Shown here: piece after piece, positions 1 through 7,468 of the stretch
How the letters are laid out: each line of letters begins with the position of its first letter
How positions within the stretch are numbered: position 1 is the stretch's first letter
Source: a virus
Length of the DNA: 31,576 nt
Virus record (IMG/VR): IMGVR_UViG_3300007351_000592
Span: 1-31,576 of that record
Reading direction: 5' to 3' (one strand)
Notes under the pieces: model-generated
Database searches by the model: none
The model's input: the letters and a program-made list of their open reading frames with translations, nothing else
Told to the model about the DNA's origin: nothing
Made by a program: the position numbers and the translations under genes

Positions 1-1104
1 ATGGTTAACGGGGACCGTATACGGCAGGCCCGAGAGATCCGAGGACTCACTCAAAATGAACTTGCCAATAAGATCGGGATCTCCCAAGCGGCTATCGCGC
101 AGTTCGAAGGAAATCTTGCCGCACCTTCACAGGAAAAGCTCGAGGCCATCGCTCTTCAGGCAGGATTTCCAATCGCCTTCTTCAAACAGCCTTCATCCCT
201 CGACTTCCCCTTAGGAACTCTTTTATTTAGGGCGAGTGCTTCCGTGAAGTGCGCCGAAAAGAATTCAGTCCGCCAGTACGGGAGACTCGCCTACGAGACC
301 GTCGAAAAAATGGAAACGAAGTTACAGAGCATCTCGCTTCGGCTTCCGAAGTATACAGGCGATCCAATCACCGCGGCCAGCCTGACAAGGTCGTCATTTG
401 GCCTTTCTCCAGACACACCTGTGGGATATCTCATTGACACCATCGAAAAAAGCGGCGTTATGGTGCTGTCGATTCCTAAAGCCATCGACAAACATGATGC
501 CTTTTCTCTGTGGACAGGCAAGGATCTTCAACGGCCAGTGATTGTAATAGCCACGAACGGACCGGCGGACCGGCTCCGGTTCAGCGTTGCACATGAATTG
601 GGACACTTGGTGATGCACCAGAAGATCGACAAAGATCTCAACGAGATGGAGCGGGAGGCTAACCGTTTCGCGGGGGAACTTCTCATGCCAGAAACGGCCA
701 TGCTGAAGGAGATCATCCCACCGGTGACGTTGATGAGCCTGCAAAGGTTGGGCGGCCGCTGGAAGGTTTCTGTTCAGGCATTGATGAAGAGGGCGAACAC
801 CCTCGAGATCATCTCCTTGCGGCAATATAAATACCTCCTTCAGCAATTGGGGGCGCGGGGATTACGCACCGAATCGTTGGTAAACATTCCTTTAGAAAGA
901 CCGCGTGCCGTGAGGCAGATGGCCGAGATGATTTACGGCAACATCATCGACTATAAAAAGATGGCTGCCGATCTGAATCTGCCGCCCACGATGGTTGAGG
1001 AAATGTTGGAGAAATATGCCGAGAAGCACAGACGCCATTACCTGGCGGGAGAGGGAAAAGCAATCGGCGCTGGGAAGCTATTGGCGTTCGTGAAGAAGAA
1101 ATAG
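1..1104 (+). CDS. XRE-family regulator with ImmA/IrrE-type metallopeptidase domain
   Basis: The N-terminal ~65 residues form an XRE-type helix-turn-helix (LTQNELANKIGISQAAIAQFEG). The middle of the protein carries a zinc metallopeptidase signature, HELGH at residues 198-202, followed by EREANRFAGELLMP at 217-230. This is the arrangement of COG2856 (ImmA/IrrE) proteins. In this family the peptidase cleaves or inactivates a partner repressor, and the HTH binds DNA. It is a plausible lysogeny or stress regulator, or the antitoxin-like half of a toxin-antitoxin pair. The ATG is the first base of the window, so upstream extension cannot be excluded, although the N-terminus looks complete for an XRE domain. 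It reads opposite to the late phage genes and may belong to the phage edge or to the host. Confidence 0.88.
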   Translation: MVNGDRIRQAREIRGLTQNELANKIGISQAAIAQFEGNLAAPSQEKLEAIALQAGFPIAFFKQPSSLDFPLGTLLFRASASVKCAEKNSVRQYGRLAYETVEKMETKLQSISLRLPKYTGDPITAASLTRSSFGLSPDTPVGYLIDTIEKSGVMVLSIPKAIDKHDAFSLWTGKDLQRPVIVIATNGPADRLRFSVAHELGHLVMHQKIDKDLNEMEREANRFAGELLMPETAMLKEIIPPVTLMSLQRLGGRWKVSVQALMKRANTLEIISLRQYKYLLQQLGARGLRTESLVNIPLERPRAVRQMAEMIYGNIIDYKKMAADLNLPPTMVEEMLEKYAEKHRRHYLAGEGKAIGAGKLLAFVKKK

Positions 1105-1109
1105 CGGAA

Positions 1110-1141
1110 AAAAAGAAGGCCGGGGCGACAACCCCAGCCTC
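1110..1141 (-). terminator. Rho-independent terminator-like hairpin (minus strand)
   Basis: On the minus strand an AGGCTGGGG / CCCCGGCCT stem closes a short loop and runs into TTCTTTTTTT. It lies just past the 3' end of the XRE-ImmA gene, and its T-tract serves leftward transcripts, so it would end the late phage operon. It shares the string GAAGGCCGGGGCGAC with the hairpin near 15.66 kb. Confidence 0.6.
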
Positions 1142-1364
1142 TTCACATACGCCCCTCACGCGAAAATCGGATCAGGGCCTCGCAAGCCTTAGGATGGTGT
1201 CATCATATCCATCCGGTTCGACTTTTCCAAGTGAAATCATGGGGCAGGACAGGGGGTGACCCCATATGCTCGATGTATACCCAAGAAGATACGTTGGGCA
1301 CCTTATCTTGGACCTCGGAACACCGAAAAGCCTACCGTTGGTGTATTGAACCACTTCGAAAAAC
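1142..1364. other. Intergenic region with no gene seen
   Basis: This stretch lies between the XRE-ImmA gene and the DUF2188 gene. Small ORFs on both strands lack ribosome sites and protein-like composition. It probably holds the promoter of the downstream plus-strand gene, but I cannot place -35/-10 boxes with confidence. No repeat or attachment-site duplication is visible within the window. Confidence 0.4.
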
Positions 1365-1375
1365 GGAGGAACGAA

Positions 1376-1606
1376 ATGTCAAAGCGCGTATCGGTTCACG
1401 TCGTGAAAAGCGGTGATGTTTGGAAGAATAAAATAGCCGGATCTGAGCGGGCTTCGAGCGTACATGACACAAAAGCCGAGGCTCTTGATCGTGCCAAAGA
1501 ACTCGCGAAATCCCATCCTCTAGGCCAGGTGGTTGTACATGGGCAGGATGGGAAGATCCAGACCGAGTACACTTATGGTAAGGATCCGTACCCACCGGAG
1601 GGATAA
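1376..1606 (+). CDS. DUF2188-family small protein
   Basis: This 76-residue protein has a first half typical of DUF2188: SVHVVKSGDVWKNKIAGSER, then DTKAEALDRAKELAKSH, then VVVHGQDGKIQTEYTYGKDP. Such proteins are small, predicted to be cytosolic, and of unknown function; they are common in bacteria and occasional in prophages. An in-frame ATG lies upstream at 1256, but the start at 1376 is preferred. GGAGGA lies five bases upstream of it, and family similarity begins there. The gene is plus-strand, opposite to the phage late genes, so it is probably a moron or a host gene at the phage edge. A strong hairpin follows the stop codon. Confidence 0.8.
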   Translation: MSKRVSVHVVKSGDVWKNKIAGSERASSVHDTKAEALDRAKELAKSHPLGQVVVHGQDGKIQTEYTYGKDPYPPEG

Positions 1607-1610
1607 CCTC

Positions 1611-1643
1611 GTAGGAGGGGGCCGCCTCCAGGCGGTCCCTACT
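1611..1643 (+). terminator. Strong hairpin after the DUF2188 gene, possible terminator
   Basis: GTAGG..GGGGCCGCCT pairs with AGGCGGTCCCTAC, starting five bases after the stop codon. The downstream tract is pyrimidine-rich (TCCTTCCCT) rather than pure T, so intrinsic termination is plausible but imperfect. The hairpin sits where plus- and minus-strand transcription would converge. Confidence 0.5.
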
Positions 1644-1730
1644 CCTTCCCTCCGTCGATCTGCTCGACGTGGAGGAGCAAGGCGCCCCATGACAGGGGGG
1701 TGTCCTACCCTTCCCCATGCATCGACCGCT

Positions 1731-2018
1731 TTACTTTTTCGTATGACAACCGTTGCAGGGATTAATGTTCGCCGAATGGTGAGTTTCGGACACCTTTCTG
1801 GCGTCATCCTTGCTGTCGACAGCGTGGGCCGTAATATCTTTTTGCACCATCGCCACCTGTAGCCTAAGAGCGACGATATCCTTCTGTGTGGAGACGATGT
1901 CCTTCTGCGTGGAGACAGCCGTTATTAGGAGCCAGCCCATCAACCCCATGACCCCCACCGGGGCATAGTCTCTCATCCATTGAAGCGGGGTCGCCCTCCT
2001 GCGCTCGACGTGGGTCAT
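1731..2018 (-). CDS. Small membrane-anchored coiled-coil protein with C-terminal CxxCH haem motif (lysis region)
   Basis: This 95-residue protein has a basic N-terminus (VERRR) and one membrane segment at about residues 19-35. A tandem heptad follows (STQKDIV twice, 36-49), continuing into a coiled coil to about residue 61. It ends with a hydrophilic tail containing CNGCH at 88-92, three residues from the C-terminus. By the positive-inside rule the tail would be periplasmic, the compartment where c-type haem is attached to CxxCH. The gene follows holin and endolysin genes, and its single membrane segment plus periplasmic coiled coil recalls an inner-membrane spanin. GGGAGG lies upstream of the ATG. 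The function is not established. The haem motif is seen directly; haem attachment is inference. Confidence 0.7.
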   Translation of the reverse strand: MTHVERRRATPLQWMRDYAPVGVMGLMGWLLITAVSTQKDIVSTQKDIVALRLQVAMVQKDITAHAVDSKDDARKVSETHHSANINPCNGCHTKK

Positions 2019-2123
2019 CGCGATCCCTCCCGAGAGATTCTCCGATGGCCAGACAGAGAACGCGACCTTCTGGAGTTAATACGTCCGACGCGAGACAGTC
2101 CCTGACTGGACAGCCGGGGCAGT

Positions 2124-2612
2124 CTATTTCCCGACCCCCTTAATCTTCTCGACCGACCGCATCGTTCCGAGGCCGAGCATCCCTGTGAGGAGCACGATCA
2201 AGTCGCCCATCGGCACTTCAGGTAGCAGAGGAACAACCGACTTCTGCCCGATCGCAAGGGCTCCCACCTGAAATACCCACGGGAGCAGAGGCTTCAGGAT
2301 GAACGTGTAGAAAAGACCCGCCACGCATACCCACCCCACGGAAGGACGCCAGCGGGTGACGAAAGGGTCCGCGCTCGCCGCTTCGAGTTTCTGAACGGCG
2401 ACCTGCCCCTCCATCTGCGTCCGGTCGTAATCCGCCGCCGCCTGGAGGGACGCCGCCTCGAGAGCCTGGATCTGTACAAGCAGTTCGGCCCTCTTGTTCG
2501 GGTCGATCGGCGCTTCGCCGGTGATCGCCGTCCGAAGATCCTTGGCGAAGGTCCCGAGGCCCTGCGCCAGTCCCTGCACTCCTCCCGCCAGAAGCTGGTC
2601 GAAGAATCCCAT
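2124..2612 (-). CDS. Holin of the 3TM family
   Basis: This 162-residue protein resembles the three-transmembrane holin family seen in gene transfer agents and proteobacterial phages. It begins MGFFDQLL with an amphipathic stretch. A charged helical region runs from about residue 40 to 80. Then comes the family landmark DPFVTRWRPSVGWVC, followed by hydrophobic segments near 94-118 and 133-150. The protein would sit in the inner membrane and permeabilise it at lysis, giving the endolysin access to peptidoglycan. It is directly downstream of the endolysin gene in the same orientation. The short C-terminal basic tail (SVEKIKGVGK) is usual for holins. Confidence 0.8.
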   Translation of the reverse strand: MGFFDQLLAGGVQGLAQGLGTFAKDLRTAITGEAPIDPNKRAELLVQIQALEAASLQAAADYDRTQMEGQVAVQKLEAASADPFVTRWRPSVGWVCVAGLFYTFILKPLLPWVFQVGALAIGQKSVVPLLPEVPMGDLIVLLTGMLGLGTMRSVEKIKGVGK

Positions 2613-2702
2613 CCTCCACCTCCCGAATTAGATCGCACCGGATCTGTATCTCAACGTCGCACCACGAGCACACCCCGGAAGGTCCCCAACAGCCGGGGTA
2701 CA

Positions 2703-3143
2703 TTACCCCTCGCCACCGAGGCAGGTCTTGTAGAGGTCATAGCAGCGGAACAACCACCCCCACCGGTTGGCCCGGACGGAGTGCTCGAGTTTGCGCGCGA
2801 CCCGGATGTGCTTCATTACGCGCCGCAGGAGCCAGCCTTCCCAGGAGGACGCCTTCGGATCGATCGCCTGAACGTCGTCCATGCCGAGGTTGAAGGCGGT
2901 GTCGAACACCAGGAGGTCCAATGGCCACGGCCGGCTGTCACACCTGGCGGGGATCCAGTACTCTTTCATGGCGACCTGCTTCGCCTGGTCCTCGGTGAGG
3001 TCCTCGATGTTGAGCTCGGGGTGGTGATGCCCCGAGATCCCGAACTTCGTCGTTCCCCCCGGGTCGGTCGGATCCTTGGTGACCTTGGCGCCGCCTTCCC
3101 ATCCTTGCGTGAAGGCCCAACAGCGATCGAAATTCTGCTCCAT
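2703..3143 (-). CDS. Endolysin, GH108-type peptidoglycan muramidase
   Basis: The N-terminus carries the glycoside hydrolase 108 signature: WEGG at residues 15-18, with Glu16 the expected catalytic acid, then DPTDPGGTTKFGIS. Enzymes of this family cleave the glycan backbone of peptidoglycan and often carry a C-terminal peptidoglycan-binding part. Later landmarks are KEYWIPARCD and VFDTAFNLG. At 146 residues it is slightly short for the family. A TTG lies four codons upstream, but the ATG at 3143 is chosen because GGAGG sits five bases before it. No signal peptide is seen, so release would depend on the adjacent holin. A terminator-like hairpin lies just upstream of the gene. Confidence 0.85.
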   Translation of the reverse strand: MEQNFDRCWAFTQGWEGGAKVTKDPTDPGGTTKFGISGHHHPELNIEDLTEDQAKQVAMKEYWIPARCDSRPWPLDLLVFDTAFNLGMDDVQAIDPKASSWEGWLLRRVMKHIRVARKLEHSVRANRWGWLFRCYDLYKTCLGGEG

Positions 3144-3153
3144 CGTTCCTCCC

Positions 3154-3180
3154 AAAATAAAAAACCCCGCCGAGGCGGGG
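3154..3180 (-). terminator. Rho-independent terminator-like hairpin upstream of the endolysin
   Basis: On the minus strand CCCCGC-CTCG-GCGGGG is followed by TTTTTTATTTT and then directly by the endolysin's GGGAGG ribosome site. It falls between the fibre-like gene and the lysis genes. It may attenuate readthrough from the tail operon or stabilise the lysis mRNA. The same layout recurs before the capsid gene and before the gp10-like gene. Confidence 0.75.
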
Positions 3181-3208
3181 CCGCGTCTAAATTTTGAATC
3201 TGGTACCG

Positions 3209-4309
3209 CTATATGACCGGCTTCACGTACGTGTTAATTTCCGTTCCCGCCCCGTGATCCACGTCGCGGAAGTTCGTGGCGTAGAACTTCCGCAAGGACG
3301 TAGGAGATCCGAATTGACCTCCCCAAACCCAGCCGTAAGGGTCAGATCCACTCGACTGAAATCGCAACTGCTTCGCCCCGGCCATCCCCCCGATATAGAG
3401 AAGGCAGTTCCCCGTGACCCATTGATTTGTGGGAGACTCGACCACCGTGGAGTACACCGAGTCTATGTAGCACCGGATTCTCGTCCTATAGGAATCTTCG
3501 GACTCCCCAGACCATTGCAAAGTCCCAATGACCCTCACGGGAACCACGAGCCATTGGAATTTCCCCGCCGGGATATTGATGTTGAAAACGCTTCCAGCTG
3601 CGCTCCATCCCCCCATCGACACAGCAACATCCGGCTGGTTGATGGATTCTGGGACCGTGACCTGCATCCTGTATCCTTCAATTCCGATGGCGTCATACCA
3701 GACCGACCCCACAACTCCGTTCGCGTTTACCGCCCCGCCGACGAACCGGTATTTCACGTATTCGGTTTCAATGAAGGATATGGTGATGTTGTGGATCACC
3801 GCGAGGTTCCAACCCGACAGATGGGTGACCGTGTCCCAAAGGGTCACTTCCCCGAGGTACGCCTTGTTCCGGTCGAAGCACCGCGCGATGACCTGCACTC
3901 GCGGGATGCCGGAGGTCGATTCCGCCTTGTACGCCAGCCAGACCGGCTTGCAGTAGAACCTGTTGACGAAGATGTAATCCGTCTCCAGGTATCCGCCACC
4001 GGTATTCGCTCCACCGCTCAGGTTGAACCGCCACGACTGCGTGCCGTGGACGTAATCATCCGTGTCGAACTCTGCGGTCCCGCCCGGGTAGTATGAAACG
4101 AGGAAGTTGTCCGGGACTCCGTCCGCATCGCCATCCGCTTCCAGAGATCCGTTGAGTACATCTCCGCCGCCGCTAACGCTTCCGCCACCCCCGCCCCCGG
4201 CGATCCGCGCCTCGTGGTCGTCGAAGTTGTCCTTGATCTTCTGCACCAGTGATTGCGAGATCGGCTCGCCCGACTGGATCTCCGAATCGTTCAATGCGAT
4301 ATACGGCAT
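3209..4309 (-). CDS. Tail fibre / receptor-binding-like protein
   Basis: This 366-residue protein begins with a short virion-attachment-like segment (residues 1-37, including SLVQKIKDNFDDHEARI). A poly-glycine hinge (AGGGGGGSVSGGG, about 38-50) follows. Then come two beta-rich modules resembling carbohydrate-binding jelly rolls, each opening with an aspartate-rich or glycine-rich stretch (LEADGDADGVPDNF; GTQSWRFNLSGG). It lies immediately after the tail hub gene, with nine bases between stop and start, the usual site of fibre genes. GAGGTGAAGAG precedes the ATG. The host ligand cannot be read from the sequence. It is identified by position and architecture rather than by a clear family match. 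Confidence 0.62.
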   Translation of the reverse strand: MPYIALNDSEIQSGEPISQSLVQKIKDNFDDHEARIAGGGGGGSVSGGGDVLNGSLEADGDADGVPDNFLVSYYPGGTAEFDTDDYVHGTQSWRFNLSGGANTGGGYLETDYIFVNRFYCKPVWLAYKAESTSGIPRVQVIARCFDRNKAYLGEVTLWDTVTHLSGWNLAVIHNITISFIETEYVKYRFVGGAVNANGVVGSVWYDAIGIEGYRMQVTVPESINQPDVAVSMGGWSAAGSVFNINIPAGKFQWLVVPVRVIGTLQWSGESEDSYRTRIRCYIDSVYSTVVESPTNQWVTGNCLLYIGGMAGAKQLRFQSSGSDPYGWVWGGQFGSPTSLRKFYATNFRDVDHGAGTEINTYVKPVI

Positions 4310-4318
4310 CTCTTCACC

Positions 4319-6535
4319 TCACCAGATGTAGTAGCCTGCGTCCTCGTTTTCCATCACACCCGTGTCGAGCGTGATGAATCCGAACTCCTTCTGCGCGTCC
4401 GTGGCGGTCAGGTAATTCGGGTATCCATCCGGAGCAATCAGCGCTAGGCGCCGCGTTGACACTCTCAGGAGCGAGACCTTCAGCGAAAAGTCATCTTGCA
4501 GTTCCCGCTTCACCACCTGGAATATCTCGTTGGTGATGGGGTCCCCGTTGAACTTGACCAGCTCGTCGGTATCCAGTCGCACATGGTCCCCGGTCTTGAT
4601 CGCGAGGTCGCGCAAGGAGAGGGAGAGCGCGATCAGCGGCTGCGCGTCCCGGCTTCTGCGTACCTGCCGCATCCCGAGATTCTTGACATAGGTCTCGGCG
4701 GAATCCTCCTCATTCGTTATCGGGTCGATCCAACGGCAGAAGACCTTCTTTTCGACGACGTCCCCGTACGAGGCTTCCGCATCCGCGTCCACCGCAATGT
4801 CCAGGCGGTCGAAGGCCGCCGGATCGTCCTTTTTCCCGAGAACGGATTTATGCCAGTAGATCAGCATCCGGGTCAGCCGGGATTTTTCGTTGAAATCCAC
4901 GGAGGCCGAGTTGTCGACGATGTTTCCGCCGTCCGTCATCCGGTAGTAGACCCGCCCCGGAGCATTCTGGACGTTGCGCCGAATCGTGATCCGCAAGTCC
5001 TCTCCGACCCACGCCTTCGCGTCGAGGATGTTGGTGATCTCGAAGAACAGTTTGTCGAGGCTCTCCGGCTCGGAGAGCACCGCGCGAAACAATTTATCGT
5101 TCCCGGGAGTCCGTTTCGCCAGTGCGAACGCGGCGAGATCAATGTCCGCATCCGCAATTCCGGCATCCACCCTCAACATCTCCAGGAGGATGTCCCAGGG
5201 ATTCGCCGGTGCGTAGTAGCGGACCGCCTGGACCTTATCCTTCGCATGGTACTCATCCGCCACGGTGCCGAAGGCTCCGCGCGTTAGCGTCTGGAGGGCT
5301 TTCGTCGTGACGTTTATCGTTGCGTAGCCGATGATCTCGTCTTTGATCCGAATGTACCCAGCGGCGGAACCCAACCCCTCAACGCTGGTGAGCGTGATCT
5401 GTCCAGCCTCTACGGCCGACAGGTCCGACGCCAACTTGATATCGAGTTTCGGAGGGACGTCGATTTTGGAGAGGTCTTTCAGCAGATCCGTGGACTCGAA
5501 CGTGAACTCTCCGTTCTGCGTCGTCACGTTCGTCAGTTTCCCAACCCACGTCCTGGTGAACTCCGACTCGGCCATCCCGACTTGGCCCTCGTAAATCTCC
5601 ATCAGGCGGCCCTTGTAATTCGGGTTCCGGGACATGAACCGTTTCCAGTACGAGCGGACGGTGATGGGTCTCGGCAGAGGTGCTGGAGGTGCTGGAACCT
5701 CTGCGCCAACCGTGACACCCTCGGGGAGGTAAAACTCGTCGTTTCCCTCGCCCACCGTTCCCACTTGAGAAACAAAGCTAAGATCAGATTTTAATCTTTG
5801 AACAACACGACATATTCCTGGCTCATATTGATATTCGGAATTATATATGTACGTATCATCGCAGGTGATGTATTTATTATAATTGTTATAAGGATAGCCA
5901 ATGTTTATTTGAGACACATACGATAAATCGGACTTTAATCTTTTAACAATCCGCCTATTGCTTGAATCGCATATGTATATATAAGTATCATCAACTGTTA
6001 CTCCAATAGGAGTCCAGAACTGGTCGTCACCAGAACCATACGTTCCTATTTGCGAGTCATAATCAAGGTTTGATTTTAATCTTTTAACTATTCGATAATC
6101 ATTTCCGTCGCATACATACATATAAGTATCATCAATGGCTACATCGCCAATGCCATAACCCGAGTCTACTTGCGAATCGTAACTGAGATCCGACTTTAGT
6201 CTTTTAACAATCCGACTATTCATCCCATCGCGGACATATATGTAAGTATCATCAACTGCTATACCTGTAGGCCTGTAGAACTGATCGTCGCCTGAACCAT
6301 TTGATCCTATTTGTGAAACGTACGCTAAATCAGAGACATTTCTTTTAACAATACGATGATTATATGTGTCGCATATATATAAATAGACGCCATCAGAAGC
6401 AATACCCGTAGGACGATAGAACTGGTCATCGCCAGAACCTTGAGTACCTATCTGCGATACATACGACAGGTCAGACAATAGTCTCTTTACAATGCGGTGA
6501 TTTCTGTTGTCCGCCACGTAAAGATGGGCGCTCAT
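4319..6535 (-). CDS. Tail hub protein, C-terminal part, fused to an N-terminal NHL-type beta-propeller
   Basis: Residues 1 to about 270 are six propeller blades of 40-48 residues with a repeated core (YIYICD..N.RIVKRLKSDLSYVSQIG..GSGDDQF), typical of NHL repeats. A proline-rich linker (VPAPPAPLPRP) leads into a tail-hub or host-specificity-like region starting near residue 288 (SYWKRFMSRNPNYKGRLMEI). That part includes an IKDEIIGYATI / LTRGAFGTVADEYHAKDKV segment typical of such proteins. It would form the tail tip, with the propeller a candidate receptor-binding or docking module. The propeller DNA is much more AT-rich than the rest. The upstream ORF ends at a TGA 12 nt before this ATG in the same frame, so the two may be one interrupted protein. 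GAGG about 10 nt upstream could allow independent initiation. Confidence 0.72.
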   Translation of the reverse strand: MSAHLYVADNRNHRIVKRLLSDLSYVSQIGTQGSGDDQFYRPTGIASDGVYLYICDTYNHRIVKRNVSDLAYVSQIGSNGSGDDQFYRPTGIAVDDTYIYVRDGMNSRIVKRLKSDLSYDSQVDSGYGIGDVAIDDTYMYVCDGNDYRIVKRLKSNLDYDSQIGTYGSGDDQFWTPIGVTVDDTYIYICDSSNRRIVKRLKSDLSYVSQINIGYPYNNYNKYITCDDTYIYNSEYQYEPGICRVVQRLKSDLSFVSQVGTVGEGNDEFYLPEGVTVGAEVPAPPAPLPRPITVRSYWKRFMSRNPNYKGRLMEIYEGQVGMAESEFTRTWVGKLTNVTTQNGEFTFESTDLLKDLSKIDVPPKLDIKLASDLSAVEAGQITLTSVEGLGSAAGYIRIKDEIIGYATINVTTKALQTLTRGAFGTVADEYHAKDKVQAVRYYAPANPWDILLEMLRVDAGIADADIDLAAFALAKRTPGNDKLFRAVLSEPESLDKLFFEITNILDAKAWVGEDLRITIRRNVQNAPGRVYYRMTDGGNIVDNSASVDFNEKSRLTRMLIYWHKSVLGKKDDPAAFDRLDIAVDADAEASYGDVVEKKVFCRWIDPITNEEDSAETYVKNLGMRQVRRSRDAQPLIALSLSLRDLAIKTGDHVRLDTDELVKFNGDPITNEIFQVVKRELQDDFSLKVSLLRVSTRRLALIAPDGYPNYLTATDAQKEFGFITLDTGVMENEDAGYYIW
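5765..6535 (-). repeat. NHL-type blade repeats, AT-rich
   Basis: Six tandem repeats of about 120-145 nt encode the propeller blades. Recurring DNA includes the stretches encoding YIYICD, RIVKRLKSDL and GSGDDQF. Blades 3 and 5 lack the GSGDDQF element. The segment is rich in A and T (runs such as tataattgttataagg on the plus strand) and contrasts sharply with the GC-rich tail genes on either side, pointing to separate ancestry. Confidence 0.8.
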
Positions 6536-6547
6536 ATTATCTTCGCC

Positions 6548-7456
6548 TCAAATGCGACCAGGTCCTACGATGTACGGATCCGTGTCGATGTCCTGGTCCA
6601 TCTCGTCCACCATGGTGACGGACACCCGGGCATTGACCGTCAGGTTCGTCTTGATCTCCGTAGGGAGCAACTTCACGGATTTTACGTACGGGCGGACACC
6701 CCTGAACGGAAGCGCGGCGTCGACTTCGCTGTACTTGTACGTCTTACCGACATTGTCGAACGCGGGAAGGTATTTGCAGGTCTTCCACGTGTTAAAGCAC
6801 GGCGTCCCTATGGCGAGGCATGGGGAGGTGCCGAACACGTTCCCGCAGTAATCCAGGTGGAGGTAGACCAGCCGGATCGGCTCGTACTTGGCCGGAGCCC
6901 GGACCGCGACGTCCGTGTAGAAACGAATGCCTGTTGCAACGAGATCCCCGCCGCCGTAAACGGCCGGAGGTGCTCTTGCCTCCTTGACCCCATGCCCCAC
7001 CACCGCCCCGCCACCAGGGAGGTATGCGTAGTGAATGCTGCCACCCGTTCGGATGTACGCGATAACAACCGCGCCACCACCGGAAAGGTGTGCCGCGACC
7101 TTCGCCCCTTTCCAGCCCTGCGCCGCGGTGGTCCCGCCACCATGGACGAGGACGGCCCTCCGCGCCCCCGCTCGGCCAGCAAGGACAACAGTCCCGTTCC
7201 CAGAGATGGTCGGGTCTCCCAACCCTCCCTTCGAAACCACGACGACAACAGACCCATTCCCGCTACCTACAGCGTCTCCAAGCGCTCCTTTCGACGCGAC
7301 GGCAACGAGAGATCCCCCGCCGGTCAGTACTGCGGTTTCCTGTCCTCCCATGGATTGAACGACAGTAAGAGATCCTCCTCCAGCAAGGACAGCCGTTTCC
7401 TGCGCCCCCATGCTCCCTGCGACAATAAGAGTTCCGCCGCCGGAGACGTTGTTCAT
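6548..7456 (-). CDS. Tail hub protein, N-terminal part, with glycine-rich 20-residue repeats
   Basis: Residues 4 to about 180 are nine tandem repeats of about 20 residues built on GGGSL.VV.S.G..ETAVL. After them comes a cysteine-rich region (YCGNVFGTSPC and PCFNTWKTC, about 205-230). It resembles the N-terminal portion of phage tail-hub or host-specificity proteins, which usually continues into the region encoded by the next ORF. The protein stops at VGPGRI with a TGA at 6548-6550, and the propeller-hub ORF resumes 12 nt later in the same frame. With the TGA read through, the product would be 1,045 residues. The repeats look like a beta-solenoid or a flexible display region. The gene follows a small tail gene in the operon. 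Confidence 0.68.
   Translation of the reverse strand: MNNVSGGGTLIVAGSMGAQETAVLAGGGSLTVVQSMGGQETAVLTGGGSLVAVASKGALGDAVGSGNGSVVVVVSKGGLGDPTISGNGTVVLAGRAGARRAVLVHGGGTTAAQGWKGAKVAAHLSGGGAVVIAYIRTGGSIHYAYLPGGGAVVGHGVKEARAPPAVYGGGDLVATGIRFYTDVAVRAPAKYEPIRLVYLHLDYCGNVFGTSPCLAIGTPCFNTWKTCKYLPAFDNVGKTYKYSEVDAALPFRGVRPYVKSVKLLPTEIKTNLTVNARVSVTMVDEMDQDIDTDPYIVGPGRI
6950..7447 (-). repeat. Tandem 60-nt coding repeats (glycine-rich)
   Basis: About nine imperfect direct repeats of roughly 60 nt each encode a unit starting GGG or GNG. The two nearest the gene start are the most alike, sharing ETAVL and the SMG motif. Divergence grows toward the 3' end of the gene. Such coding repeats can expand or contract by slippage or recombination without shifting the frame. 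Confidence 0.75.
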
Positions 7457-7468
7457 GACGTTCTCGCC

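Noticed and set aside
5765-6535. The propeller repeats as a CRISPR array
   Set aside because: The repeats encode protein in frame with no constant spacer structure, and there are no cas genes.
4319-7456. A diversity-generating retroelement targeting the tail tip
   Set aside because: No reverse transcriptase, template repeat or adenine-specific variation is seen in the window.
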